Assembly: GCA_030152265.1 (NCBI GenBank)
Contig: JASLHQ010000118.1
Span: forward strand, 1-11,218
From: Savagea sp.
Lineage (GTDB): Bacteria; Bacillota; Bacilli; Bacillales_A; Planococcaceae
Length of the DNA stretch: 11,218 nucleotides
Reading direction: 5' to 3'
A program made the position numbers and the translations under genes. Positions 1 through 5,864 of the stretch are shown here, piece by piece. The notes under the pieces are model-generated. The model did no database searches and was not told where the DNA came from. It saw nothing but the letters and a program-made list of their open reading frames with translations. Position 1 is the first letter of the stretch. Every line of letters starts with the position of its first letter.

Positions 1-95
1 GCAAGAGGTGCAAGCACCTCTCTTGTTCGCTCGACTTGCATGTATTAGGCACGCCGCCAGCGTTCGTCCTGAGCCAGGATCAAACTCTCAAAAAG
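1..95 (-). rRNA. rrs: 16S ribosomal RNA, 5' end only (partial)
   Basis: Read on the minus strand, this stretch contains the near-universal bacterial 16S start: GAGTTTGATCCTGGCTCAG, then the conserved GACGAACGCTGGCGGCGTGCCTAATACATGCAAGTCGAGCG segment (by position, about 43-88). It continues into a variable V1 hairpin at about 1-25 whose loop is GCTTGC, as in many Bacilli. By alignment to E. coli numbering the mature 5' end falls near position 95; the exact nucleotide is inferred. The gene leaves the window at position 1, so only about 95 nt are present. It is transcribed away from the protein genes, and its leader and promoter lie at 96-460. Confidence 0.97.
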
Positions 96-388
96 AAAGC
101 GATAACCTTCGCATCTCGCCGCTTTCTCATTCACTCGCTTCAGTCACGTATCAAATACGCTCCCTCACTCGTTCAATCGAAATCGCCGATCTGCTCGGTT
201 CTCGTTTCTTTTTCTGTTTTCACAGAAAAAGAGAAATTTGAGTAAGCTCAAATTTGCTGGCATCTTTTATAGATGTCCAAAATATTTGTTTCGATATCCA
301 ACGGGGTTGAATAAAGAAACGGTTTATTTCATCAACAAGTTACTGTTCAGTTTTCAATGTTCATCTTGTCGCTCTTAACGACTTCTTT
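96..388 (-). other. rRNA operon 5' leader with processing/antitermination hairpins
   Basis: No gene lies between the 16S 5' end and eamA; this is the transcribed leader. On the minus strand three local hairpins stand out. One is a 9-bp perfect stem at 234-255 (AAATTTGAG/CTCAAATTT, 4-nt loop). The second is a 10-bp stem at 208-231 (CTTTTTCTG/CAGAAAAAG core). The third, at 94-127 (AGAAAGCG/CGCTTTCT arms), lies against the mature 16S end and would present it for processing. A smaller CGTAT/ATACG hairpin is at about 148-160. Short ORFs here have no ribosome binding site and are not credible. A weak second promoter-like pair (TCGAAA at 289-294, 17-nt spacer, TATAAA at 266-271) is possible but unconvincing. 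Confidence 0.75.
344..363 (-). promoter_or_regulatory. boxA-like rRNA antitermination element
   Basis: On the minus strand this reads TGAACATTGAAAACTGAACA. The TTGAAAACTGAACA part matches the conserved element found in Bacillales rRNA leaders and spacers, usually preceded by TGTTCT or similar. It is thought to act as a boxA site for the NusB/NusE complex. Here the upstream part has three changes from the form I recall, and the hexamer TGAACA occurs at both ends as a direct repeat. It lies about 20-40 nt downstream of the predicted transcription start, a suitable place for loading an antitermination complex. Confidence 0.6.
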
Positions 389-442
389 AATTTACAGCAT
401 CTTCATTCGTTTGTCAACAACTTTTTAATATTTTTTTATTTC
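389..442 (-). promoter_or_regulatory. rRNA operon promoter with UP-like A/T tract
   Basis: On the minus strand a consensus -35 TTGACA (412-417) is followed, after exactly 17 nt, by a -10 TAAATT (389-394). Immediately upstream, 418-442 is almost pure A/T with A and T runs, resembling an UP element that contacts the RNA polymerase alpha subunits at rRNA promoters. Predicted start of transcription is near 382, giving a leader of about 290 nt. The promoter sits about 60 bp beyond the stop codon of eamA, with no terminator between. Confidence 0.7.
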
Positions 443-502
443 GTAATTCGAAAGTTGTTTTTCGTCTCTCGAAGAAGACAATAATTAATATACACCACCA
501 CT

Positions 503-1423
503 CTAGTTTAAATCAAGTCTTTTTTTAAAAAACTTTAATTTTATTTTCTTTATATCGATAACAAACAACAGAATTCCCGTAATAACAACGATTCCTCCTA
601 CTATTTGACTCGATGTTAATGTCTCGTGAAATATGTAATAAGCTAAAATTGATGCTCCTACTGGTTCAAATAAAATCGCAACAGAAATCACATTTGTGCT
701 TACGTACTTCACTGCCCAGTTGAAAAGGGTATGGCCGAGGAAGTTCGGGATGAGTGCTAATAAGAAAAACCACATCCATTCGTTCGATGGATAGGGACCA
801 AATGACGCTCCTTTGATCAACACATAAAACAATAACGCGACTGTACTTACACTGTAAACAATAAATGTATACGTCATTAAAGATAGTCTTCTTCTCACCT
901 CTTGTCCAAAAAGCAAATAAATCGTAATGAATGCACATCCTAGTAAAGCGAGTAAATCTCCGAATAAAGCTGAACCTCCGATTTGAAAATCACCCCAGCT
1001 TATAATGAAGCTCCCTGTGATTGCTAATGCGGCAGATAAAAAAGCTTGCATCGTAATTTTCTCTTTAAATAAGAAGTAAGTTCCGACAAACGCGAAAATT
1101 GGTTGTAATGTGACGAGTACAGTTGAACTTGCAACTGACGTATAATTTAATGACTCAAACCAAAAAACGAAATGCAAAGCTAGAAATAAACCTGCGATAC
1201 AAGAGAAAATCCAGTCTCGCTTTGTCAAAAGCTTCAATTCATGTACATAACGTAGAAAGAAAATCGGCGCCATCAACAAAACTGAAAATAACATACGATA
1301 AAATGCAACAACCCCAGAGTCCGCTGTCGTCATTTTTACAAAAATAGCTGATAGAGCAACCGCAATAACTCCGATTGCAATTGGTATATATGGATGAATT
1401 TTTGGTTTCATTGATTTAGTCAT
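503..1423 (-). CDS. EamA/DMT-family membrane transporter
   Basis: A 306-residue polytopic membrane protein of the drug/metabolite transporter superfamily. It consists of two homologous EamA halves of about five membrane segments each (roughly residues 11-140 and 155-292). The repeat shows in the paired segments YTSVASSTVLVTLQPIFAF and VSTNVISVAILFEPVGAS, each followed by a short K/HE loop typical of the family. A basic tail (KKIKLKFFKKR) marks a cytoplasmic C-terminus. The substrate cannot be predicted; relatives export amino acids or other metabolites. I start at ATG 1423, just after the SD-like AAAGGA. The spacing there is short, so ATG 1411 is an alternative. The upstream in-frame ATG at 1462 lies in the loop of the gudB terminator hairpin and is unlikely. 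No independent promoter was obvious, so expression may depend partly on read-through from gudB. No terminator is visible after the stop. Confidence 0.88.
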   Translation of the reverse strand: MTKSMKPKIHPYIPIAIGVIAVALSAIFVKMTTADSGVVAFYRMLFSVLLMAPIFFLRYVHELKLLTKRDWIFSCIAGLFLALHFVFWFESLNYTSVASSTVLVTLQPIFAFVGTYFLFKEKITMQAFLSAALAITGSFIISWGDFQIGGSALFGDLLALLGCAFITIYLLFGQEVRRRLSLMTYTFIVYSVSTVALLFYVLIKGASFGPYPSNEWMWFFLLALIPNFLGHTLFNWAVKYVSTNVISVAILFEPVGASILAYYIFHETLTSSQIVGGIVVITGILLFVIDIKKIKLKFFKKRLDLN

Positions 1424-1439
1424 TATCCTTTCTACATAG

Positions 1440-1477
1440 AAAAAGTTCTTCCGCAACATCATTTGCGAAAGAACTTT
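1440..1477 (-). terminator. Intrinsic terminator after gudB
   Basis: On the minus strand, AAAGTTCTTTCGCAA pairs with TTGCGGAAGAACTTT over 15 positions (one G-U wobble). The loop is 6 nt, ATGATG, and the 3' arm ends in TTTTT. It lies about 50 nt past the gudB stop and directly before the eamA ribosome binding site, so it ends gudB transcription or attenuates read-through into eamA. Confidence 0.85.
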
Positions 1478-1527
1478 CCTTTACAAATACTTTTTATCTT
1501 TTTAAAGAAAGACGAATGTTTTACTTT

Positions 1528-2772
1528 TTACGCCCAACCTCTAAATCTTGAACCTTCAGCAATTTTTTGAATTCCTACCATATAAGCTGCAAGTCTCATA
1601 TCGATGCGACGACTTTCTGCAACCGTATAAATGTTTTCGAAAGCTTCGACCATTTTCGCTGACATACGCTCTCGTACCATTTCATCCGTCCAATAGTAAC
1701 CAGAGTTATTTTGAACCCATTCAAAGTAGGATACTGTCAAACCACCTGAACTTGCGAGTACATCTGGAATGATGAGCACACCTTTTTCTGTTAATAAACG
1801 GTTCGCTTCTTCTGATAATGGATTATTCGCCACTTCTACGATAATTTTCGTATCGAGAGTCTTTGCGTCTTGATACGAAATTTGTTCTCCCATACTTGCT
1901 GGAATTAAAATATCACAAGGTATTTGTAAAAGTTCTTCATTTGTAATTGTCTCATCAAACAATGTCGTCACTGTACCGAAACTATCGCGACGATCTAATA
2001 AATATTCTACGTCCAAACCTTCCGCATCGTGTAAAGCTCCGTGCGCATCTGAAATACCAATCACTTTAGCTCCTTCATCCGAAAGGAATTTCGCTAAGTT
2101 GCTGCCTGCATTTCCGAATCCTTGAATGATAACCGTTGCACCATTTAAATTAAGATTGCGTTTTTTAGCCGCTTCTTTCACGACTACTGTTACACCTGAA
2201 GCAGTAGCACGTTCGCGCCCTTCCGATCCACCGAGCGCCACCGGTTTTCCTGTAATGAAACCTGGTTGTTGCGAACGATTCAACGTATTGTATTCATCTA
2301 ACATCCATGCCATCATTTGGGCATTTGTGAAAATGTCAGGGGCTGGAACATCTTGATTTGGACCTAATAAGTCGAACAATGCACGTACATAGCCACGGCT
2401 TAAACGTTCTAATTCACCTAATGATAGCTCTCTAGGGTCACAAACGATAGCTCCTTTACCACCACCATACGGTAAATTCATAACACCTGCTTTTAATGTC
2501 ATCCACATCGATAACGCTTTCACATCTTCGACAGTGACATGCGGGTGCAGACGGATACCTCCTTTATTCGGACCGACTGCATCATTATGTTGAGCGCGAA
2601 AACCGGTAAATACTTGTACTTTGCCATCATCCATGCGGACGGGAATTCTAATTTCCACAGTGCGCAACGGCTCTTTTAACAATTCGTACATACCTTTATC
2701 GTAACCTAATTTCTGAAGTGCTTCTTTAATAATTTCTTGTGTCGATGTCAATAAGTTAAAGTTTTCCCCCAT
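1528..2772 (-). CDS. gudB: NAD-type glutamate dehydrogenase (GudB/RocG family)
   Basis: Catalyses oxidative deamination of glutamate to 2-oxoglutarate and ammonia in the cytoplasm, linking arginine/proline/glutamate breakdown to the TCA cycle. In 414-residue numbering the family residues are all present: Lys70 in GPNKGGIRLHP, Lys94 in TLKAG, catalytic Lys106 in PYGGGKG and Asp146 in PAPD. The Rossmann motif GFGNAG is at 218-223, followed by an acidic residue after the second strand (GISDAHG) as in NAD-preferring enzymes. The C-terminus RRIDMRLAAYMVGIQKIAEGSRFRGWA is typical. There is no duplication near VEDVKALSMWM like that inactivating gudB in B. subtilis 168, so the enzyme should be active. 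I choose ATG 2772: it gives 414 residues, the S. aureus length as I recall, and has AGAGG upstream, though 11 nt away. The longer reading from ATG 2814 (428 residues) lacks a ribosome binding site and overlaps the -10 box. Confidence 0.95.
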   Translation of the reverse strand: MGENFNLLTSTQEIIKEALQKLGYDKGMYELLKEPLRTVEIRIPVRMDDGKVQVFTGFRAQHNDAVGPNKGGIRLHPHVTVEDVKALSMWMTLKAGVMNLPYGGGKGAIVCDPRELSLGELERLSRGYVRALFDLLGPNQDVPAPDIFTNAQMMAWMLDEYNTLNRSQQPGFITGKPVALGGSEGRERATASGVTVVVKEAAKKRNLNLNGATVIIQGFGNAGSNLAKFLSDEGAKVIGISDAHGALHDAEGLDVEYLLDRRDSFGTVTTLFDETITNEELLQIPCDILIPASMGEQISYQDAKTLDTKIIVEVANNPLSEEANRLLTEKGVLIIPDVLASSGGLTVSYFEWVQNNSGYYWTDEMVRERMSAKMVEAFENIYTVAESRRIDMRLAAYMVGIQKIAEGSRFRGWA

Positions 2773-2812
2773 AAGTTCATTCGCCTCTTTTGTAAAATGA
2801 TTTGTTGCACTC

Positions 2813-2842
2813 ATTGTAACATAATCTTTCGAAAATAGTGAA
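2813..2842 (-). promoter_or_regulatory. Extended -10 promoter for gudB
   Basis: On the minus strand TGTTACAAT (2813-2821) is a TGn extended -10 with a 5/6 hexamer. TTCACT (2837-2842, 4/6) lies upstream with an 18-nt spacer. Transcription would start near 2806, inside the first codons of the longer gudB reading frame, which favours translation from ATG 2772. Confidence 0.5.
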
Positions 2843-2854
2843 CGTTTTAATTAG

Positions 2855-2868
2855 TCATTTCGCTTCCA
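2855..2868 (-). promoter_or_regulatory. Possible CcpA (cre) operator upstream of gudB
   Basis: On the minus strand TGGAAGCGAAATGA fits the catabolite-responsive consensus TGnAAnCGnnnnCA at every fixed position except the near-terminal C, which is G. It lies about 13 bp upstream of the predicted gudB -35. Catabolite repression of glutamate dehydrogenase genes through CcpA is known in B. subtilis (rocG) and reported for staphylococci. The match is inexact, so this is only a candidate. Confidence 0.3.
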
Positions 2869-2884
2869 CAACGTTATTTCATTC

Positions 2885-2925
2885 AAAAAACGAGGATTAG
2901 CTCTTCTACGCTAATCCTCGTTTTT
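2885..2925 (-). terminator. Intrinsic terminator after yugI, overlapping its stop codon
   Basis: A perfect 16-bp stem (2886-2901 with 2910-2925) encloses an 8-nt loop. On the minus strand the 3' arm runs into TTTTTT. The 5' arm encodes the last yugI residues (KNED) and includes the TAG stop at 2911-2913. The symmetrical A and T flanks make it structurally bidirectional, but only yugI points into it. Confidence 0.92.
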
Positions 2926-3297
2926 AAATCCCGACTGTTCAATCCACTCATCTAACTTTTCAGCTAAAGAATGAAAGCCAATCTCGTCCCTCTCATTCAC
3001 CCGCTCCTGTAACGTTTTCGTAGAACGGTAATATTTACGTCGGCGAGCAGGTGCTTTTTTTAGCGCACGGATCGACAAACTAATTTTCCCTGTATCACGG
3101 TCGATATGGGATACTTTCACTCGGATGTAATCGCCAACTTTCACATAATCTTCAATGTTTTTTACATATCCATATGTGATTTCTGAAATGTGGACGAGTC
3201 CTTGAGTCTGTTCGTCTAATGCTATAAAAACTCCGTACGGCTGGATACCTGTCACCTTTCCAGTGAGGATGTCACCTACTCTGTAAATTTTCGCCAT
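2911..3297 (-). CDS. yugI: S1-domain RNA-binding protein, YugI / general stress protein 13
   Basis: A 128-residue protein with one S1 RNA-binding domain at about residues 5-78 (YRVGDILTGKVTGIQPYGVFIAL, GLVHISEI, VKVGDYIRVKV, KISLSIRALK). A basic linker (KKAPARRRKYYR, 80-91) and a short helical C-terminal motif (GFHSLAEKLDEWIEQ, 107-121) follow. This architecture and length match B. subtilis YugI (GSP13), a ribosome-associated protein, and related CvfD proteins that act in post-transcriptional control. The start is ATG 3297 because GAGGAG lies 9 nt upstream; the in-frame ATG eight codons earlier contains that site and is not the start. The gene stands alone: it has its own promoter, diverges from patB, and its terminator overlaps the stop codon. 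The RNA targets cannot be told from sequence. Confidence 0.92.
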   Translation of the reverse strand: MAKIYRVGDILTGKVTGIQPYGVFIALDEQTQGLVHISEITYGYVKNIEDYVKVGDYIRVKVSHIDRDTGKISLSIRALKKAPARRRKYYRSTKTLQERVNERDEIGFHSLAEKLDEWIEQSGFKNED

Positions 3298-3347
3298 GTG
3301 GAACAGCTCCTCATTATTCATCCGCTATATCTATATGTTCATTTATC

Positions 3348-3376
3348 AGTATATCAAAGCTGCCCTCTTGTCGCAA
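3348..3376 (-). promoter_or_regulatory. Likely yugI promoter
   Basis: On the minus strand TTGCGA (3371-3376, 4/6) and TATACT (3348-3353, 5/6) are separated by exactly 17 nt. The start of transcription would be near 3341, about 44 nt before the yugI start codon. An alternative slightly downstream pair is TTGATA with TATAGA (16-nt spacer). Confidence 0.45.
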
Positions 3377-3485
3377 AAAAGACTGGATGATTTCTATTGT
3401 TTTTCACAATTCTGTTAATTGACTTTTTTTCTTAATAACTAAAAAATTCTCTCTACTTCATCTATCGTTCAATATACATATCGTT

Positions 3486-3491
3486 TATACT
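3486..3491 (+). promoter_or_regulatory. Probable -10 box of patB
   Basis: TATACT (5/6) lies 14 nt before the strong AAAAGGAG ribosome binding site (3506-3513). No good -35 is present at the usual distance. Transcription from here would begin near 3498, after the TTG at 3496, so that codon cannot be the start. Confidence 0.35.
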
Positions 3492-3525
3492 AAAATTGAA
3501 TATGCAAAAGGAGTTGAGTTTATTT

Positions 3526-4707
3526 ATGAGAAAACAATTTTTAAAAGTGTATGATCGGCGCAATACACGTTCTGTAAAGTGGGGCAAAATGGAAGCGGTT
3601 TATCGGCTCGATGACGCGAATGACATTTTACCGATGTGGATTGCTGATATGGACTTCGCAATCCCTGATGTGATCACCTCTGCTTTAGAAGAAAGATTGA
3701 AGCATCCAATTTTCGGCTATTCTTACATGTGCGAGGAGTGTAAGCTCGCTTTAGTTGATTGGTTGAAAGATAGTCACGATTGGACAATTCAAACGGAAGA
3801 CCTCTTATTCCAACACGGTGTCATTCCTGCAATCGCTGCCATTTTAGAAACATTTACAGAAGCTGGAGATACAGTCATTATGACTCCTCCTGTTTACCCA
3901 CCGTTCTTCAACATTCCGACGAATCAAAATCGAAAAGTCGTTTATTCTCCTTTGCATGAGCAAGATGGACAGTATGCCTTTGCTTTTGAGCACTTTGAAC
4001 AGACGATTGTAGAGCATGATGTCAAAATGTTTATTTTATGTAACCCACATAATCCTGCCGGTGTTGTATGGAGTCGTGAAGATTTGCAAAAAGTGCTCGA
4101 CATTTGTCGTCGTCACGATGTTTTCATCTTATCGGATGAGATTCATTCAGACCTCGTCTTTTCACAACAACATGTTCCTATCGCAACGTTAGCGACAAAT
4201 GAAGATCGTTTAGTCACTTGCGTCGCTCCGACGAAAACATTTAACTTAGCGGGCGTACAAGCAGCTGCGATGGTTGTGACAAACACTGAAATTCGTAAAG
4301 CGTTACAACAAACTGCCCAATTCCACGGTCAAATGGAATTGAACGCTTTCGCTTCAAGCGCTTGGATTGCTGCGTATCGTGAAGGTCGTCCGTGGCTCGA
4401 TGAATTAAAAAATGTATTGGACGAACATTTCGACTACGTCATCGAAACATTAACGACTGCACTTCCTAAACTAAAAATTCGTAAACCAGAAAGTACGTAT
4501 TTAATGTGGCTCGACTACCGTGAAACAGGATTTTCTGAAAAAGAAGTGATGAACGCTTTACTTCATGAAGGGAAAGTAGCGCTCGACCCTGGTAGTAAGT
4601 ACGGAAAAGAAGGCGAAGGATTTTTGCGCATTAATGTTGCAACTCCGAAGCCAATTCTTGAAGATGGTATCGCGCGCATCATAAAAGGATTCCAGTCTTT
4701 AAGTTAA
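3526..4707 (+). CDS. patB: PatB/MalY-type PLP-dependent C-S beta-lyase / aminotransferase
   Basis: A 393-residue fold-type I PLP enzyme. PatB and MalY relatives cleave cystathionine or cysteine C-S bonds to pyruvate, ammonia and a thiol, and some have aminotransferase activity, so a role in sulfur amino acid metabolism is likely. Diagnostic features are the N-terminal RSVKWGKM and LPMWIADMDF, cofactor-stacking Tyr124 in PPVYPPF, and Asn176 in CNPHNPAG. Asp204 in SDEIHSDL follows, then Schiff-base Lys237 in APTKTFNLAG, and the substrate-carboxylate Arg near the end in GEGFLRINVA. B. subtilis PatB is 387 residues with a closely similar N-terminus, supporting ATG 3526. AAAAGGAG lies 12 nt upstream, a slightly long spacing; the upstream in-frame TTG 3496 and ATG 3502 precede that site. 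The gene is monocistronic, diverges from yugI and ends in a terminator shared with the convergent gene. Confidence 0.92.
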   Translation: MRKQFLKVYDRRNTRSVKWGKMEAVYRLDDANDILPMWIADMDFAIPDVITSALEERLKHPIFGYSYMCEECKLALVDWLKDSHDWTIQTEDLLFQHGVIPAIAAILETFTEAGDTVIMTPPVYPPFFNIPTNQNRKVVYSPLHEQDGQYAFAFEHFEQTIVEHDVKMFILCNPHNPAGVVWSREDLQKVLDICRRHDVFILSDEIHSDLVFSQQHVPIATLATNEDRLVTCVAPTKTFNLAGVQAAAMVVTNTEIRKALQQTAQFHGQMELNAFASSAWIAAYREGRPWLDELKNVLDEHFDYVIETLTTALPKLKIRKPESTYLMWLDYRETGFSEKEVMNALLHEGKVALDPGSKYGKEGEGFLRINVATPKPILEDGIARIIKGFQSLS

Positions 4708-4708
4708 C

Positions 4709-4754
4709 AAAAAGCTCTCAGCGAGATGACAGTCATCTTACTGAGAGCTTTTTT
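4709..4754. terminator. Bidirectional terminator shared by patB and the convergent small membrane gene
   Basis: Outer arms AAAAAGCTCTCAG (4709-4721) and CTGAGAGCTTTTT (4741-4753) form a 13-bp stem. An inner GATGAC/GTCATC pairing (4725-4730 with 4732-4737) extends it. T runs follow on both strands. It begins two bases after the patB stop and ends one base before the stop of the opposing gene, so it serves both. Confidence 0.92.
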
Positions 4755-4967
4755 CTATTTGTCGTGCGAGTGTTGAGCAGTATGCTTTATGTTCTCTTCA
4801 CGTTCACGCATGACACGTTCTTCGATTTTTTTCGATTCAGCTTCTTGCTTTTTCGAGATTTTAAGAATCCAACGGTAAGTGATGATCATTAAAATCATAA
4901 AAATCGTAAATGATATAGCAGCCGGAATGTATTCCGACTTATCTTCCGGGAAATAAAGGAACGGCAT
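4755..4967 (-). CDS. Small single-pass membrane protein, unknown function
   Basis: A 70-residue protein I do not recognise. It has a short N-terminus (MPFLYFPEDKSEY), one membrane segment at about 13-35 (IPAAISFTIFMILMIITYRWI), then a highly charged, probably helical tail (KISKKQEAESKKIEERVMREREENI) and a His-containing end. The positive charge just after the membrane segment predicts N-terminus out and tail in the cytoplasm. ATG 4967 is preferred because GGAAGTGG ends 8 nt upstream; a GTG at 4979 in the same frame overlaps that site. It starts 26 nt after the stop of the lipoprotein cyclophilin gene, on the same strand, and ends at a clear terminator, so the two are probably co-transcribed. 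The ribosome binding site, the protein-like composition and the close fit to the terminator argue that it is real. Confidence 0.7.
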   Translation of the reverse strand: MPFLYFPEDKSEYIPAAISFTIFMILMIITYRWILKISKKQEAESKKIEERVMREREENIKHTAQHSHDK

Positions 4968-4993
4968 CAATTGAACCACTTCCTATTCTTTTA

Positions 4994-5731
4994 TTATTTT
5001 TGAATGACGTCGATTGACTCAATGACTACATCGTATACTGGACGGTCGCCAGGGCCTTTTTTAACTGCAGCGATATCATCGACAACGTCCATTCCTTCTA
5101 CTACGTGACCGAATACTGTATGGCGTTGGTCTAAATGTGGTGTTCCACCCATTTCTTCGTAAGCTTCTGCAATTTCTTCCGGCCATCCGCCTTCTTTTAA
5201 TTGCGCTGCTGAGCCGTGCGACTTTTTAGCTTGTACAATGAAAAATTGGCTACCGTTCGTGTTTGGACCAGCGTTTGCCATCGAGAGCGCACCGCGTAAG
5301 TTGAATAAGTTCATCGTGAACTCATCTTCAAACGAACCACCATAAATACTTTCGCCGCCCATTCCTGTTCCATCCGGGTCTCCCCCTTGGATCATGAAAT
5401 CTTCGATAACACGGTGGAAAATAACACCGTCATAATAACCGTTTTCAGCATGAGTAATGAAGTTTTCTACTGTTTTCGGTGTTTCTTCTTTAAATAACTT
5501 TATTTTGATGTCACCCTTGTTCGTGTGCATAACAACGAGTGCTTCATTTTCTGCTACTTCTTTGTTTAACTGTGGGTACATAATATGATCCTCCTGTTGG
5601 CTTTGCTCTTTTACTGGCTCACTGGATTCACTACCAGACTTATCCGGTATATTCATTTCGCTCTTTTCAGAACATGCAATGAGTAAAAATGCAGCGAGTA
5701 ATAGAAAGAGACTAATTTTCAATTTCTTCAT
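4994..5731 (-). CDS. Lipoprotein cyclophilin-type peptidyl-prolyl cis-trans isomerase
   Basis: A 245-residue exported PPIase expected to help proteins fold outside the membrane. The N-terminus is a lipoprotein signal (MKKLK, hydrophobic core, lipobox LIAC with Cys20 as the lipidated residue). A Ser/Glu/Gln-rich linker spans about 21-60, followed by the cyclophilin domain from about 65 to the end. Catalytic and binding motifs are present: FHRVI with Arg107, FMIQGGD (Gln115), SQFFI (161-165) and RHTVFG (His204). An insertion of about 25 residues before PHLD is of the type I recall from other Firmicute cyclophilins. AAGGTGAT lies 7 nt before ATG 5731. It is the first gene of a probable two-gene unit with the small membrane protein. 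PrsA-like foldases are a different (parvulin) family. Confidence 0.93.
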   Translation of the reverse strand: MKKLKISLFLLLAAFLLIACSEKSEMNIPDKSGSESSEPVKEQSQQEDHIMYPQLNKEVAENEALVVMHTNKGDIKIKLFKEETPKTVENFITHAENGYYDGVIFHRVIEDFMIQGGDPDGTGMGGESIYGGSFEDEFTMNLFNLRGALSMANAGPNTNGSQFFIVQAKKSHGSAAQLKEGGWPEEIAEAYEEMGGTPHLDQRHTVFGHVVEGMDVVDDIAAVKKGPGDRPVYDVVIESIDVIQK

Positions 5732-5749
5732 ATGTCTATCACCTTCATT

Positions 5750-5778
5750 ATTTTAGCACAAGTATCTCACAATTTCGA
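5750..5778 (-). promoter_or_regulatory. Extended -10 promoter of the cyclophilin operon
   Basis: On the minus strand TGCTAAAAT (5750-5758) is an extended -10 with a 5/6 hexamer. TCGAAA (5773-5778, 4/6) is the -35 at 17 nt. Transcription would start about 12 nt upstream of the start codon, just ahead of the ribosome binding site, which leaves a very short leader. Confidence 0.45.
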
Positions 5779-5823
5779 TAAGAAAGCATGACACTTTATT
5801 CACAAACGGAAGTAGCCTATACT

Positions 5824-5829
5824 TATAAT
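5824..5829 (+). promoter_or_regulatory. -10 box of the MFS transporter gene
   Basis: A perfect TATAAT lies 35 nt before the GTG start. The best -35, TTCACA at 5799-5804 (4/6), has a 19-nt spacer, so the promoter is probably weak or activator-dependent. Confidence 0.4.
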
Positions 5830-5864
5830 CAATAGAGCACGCGACAGAAAGTAGGTTTTCTATA

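Noticed and set aside
8..245. Two plus-strand reading frames of 69-77 codons
   Set aside because: They run antisense through the 16S 5' end and rRNA leader, have no ribosome binding site and look non-protein-like.
1440..1477. Inverted repeat as a transposon end or regulatory operator
   Set aside because: Its position after gudB and the T tract on the minus strand explain it as an intrinsic terminator; no target duplication or transposase is present.
2340..2560. Possible inactivating duplication in gudB as in B. subtilis 168
   Set aside because: The region reads TVEDVKALSMWMTLKAG without a repeated segment, and all catalytic residues are intact.
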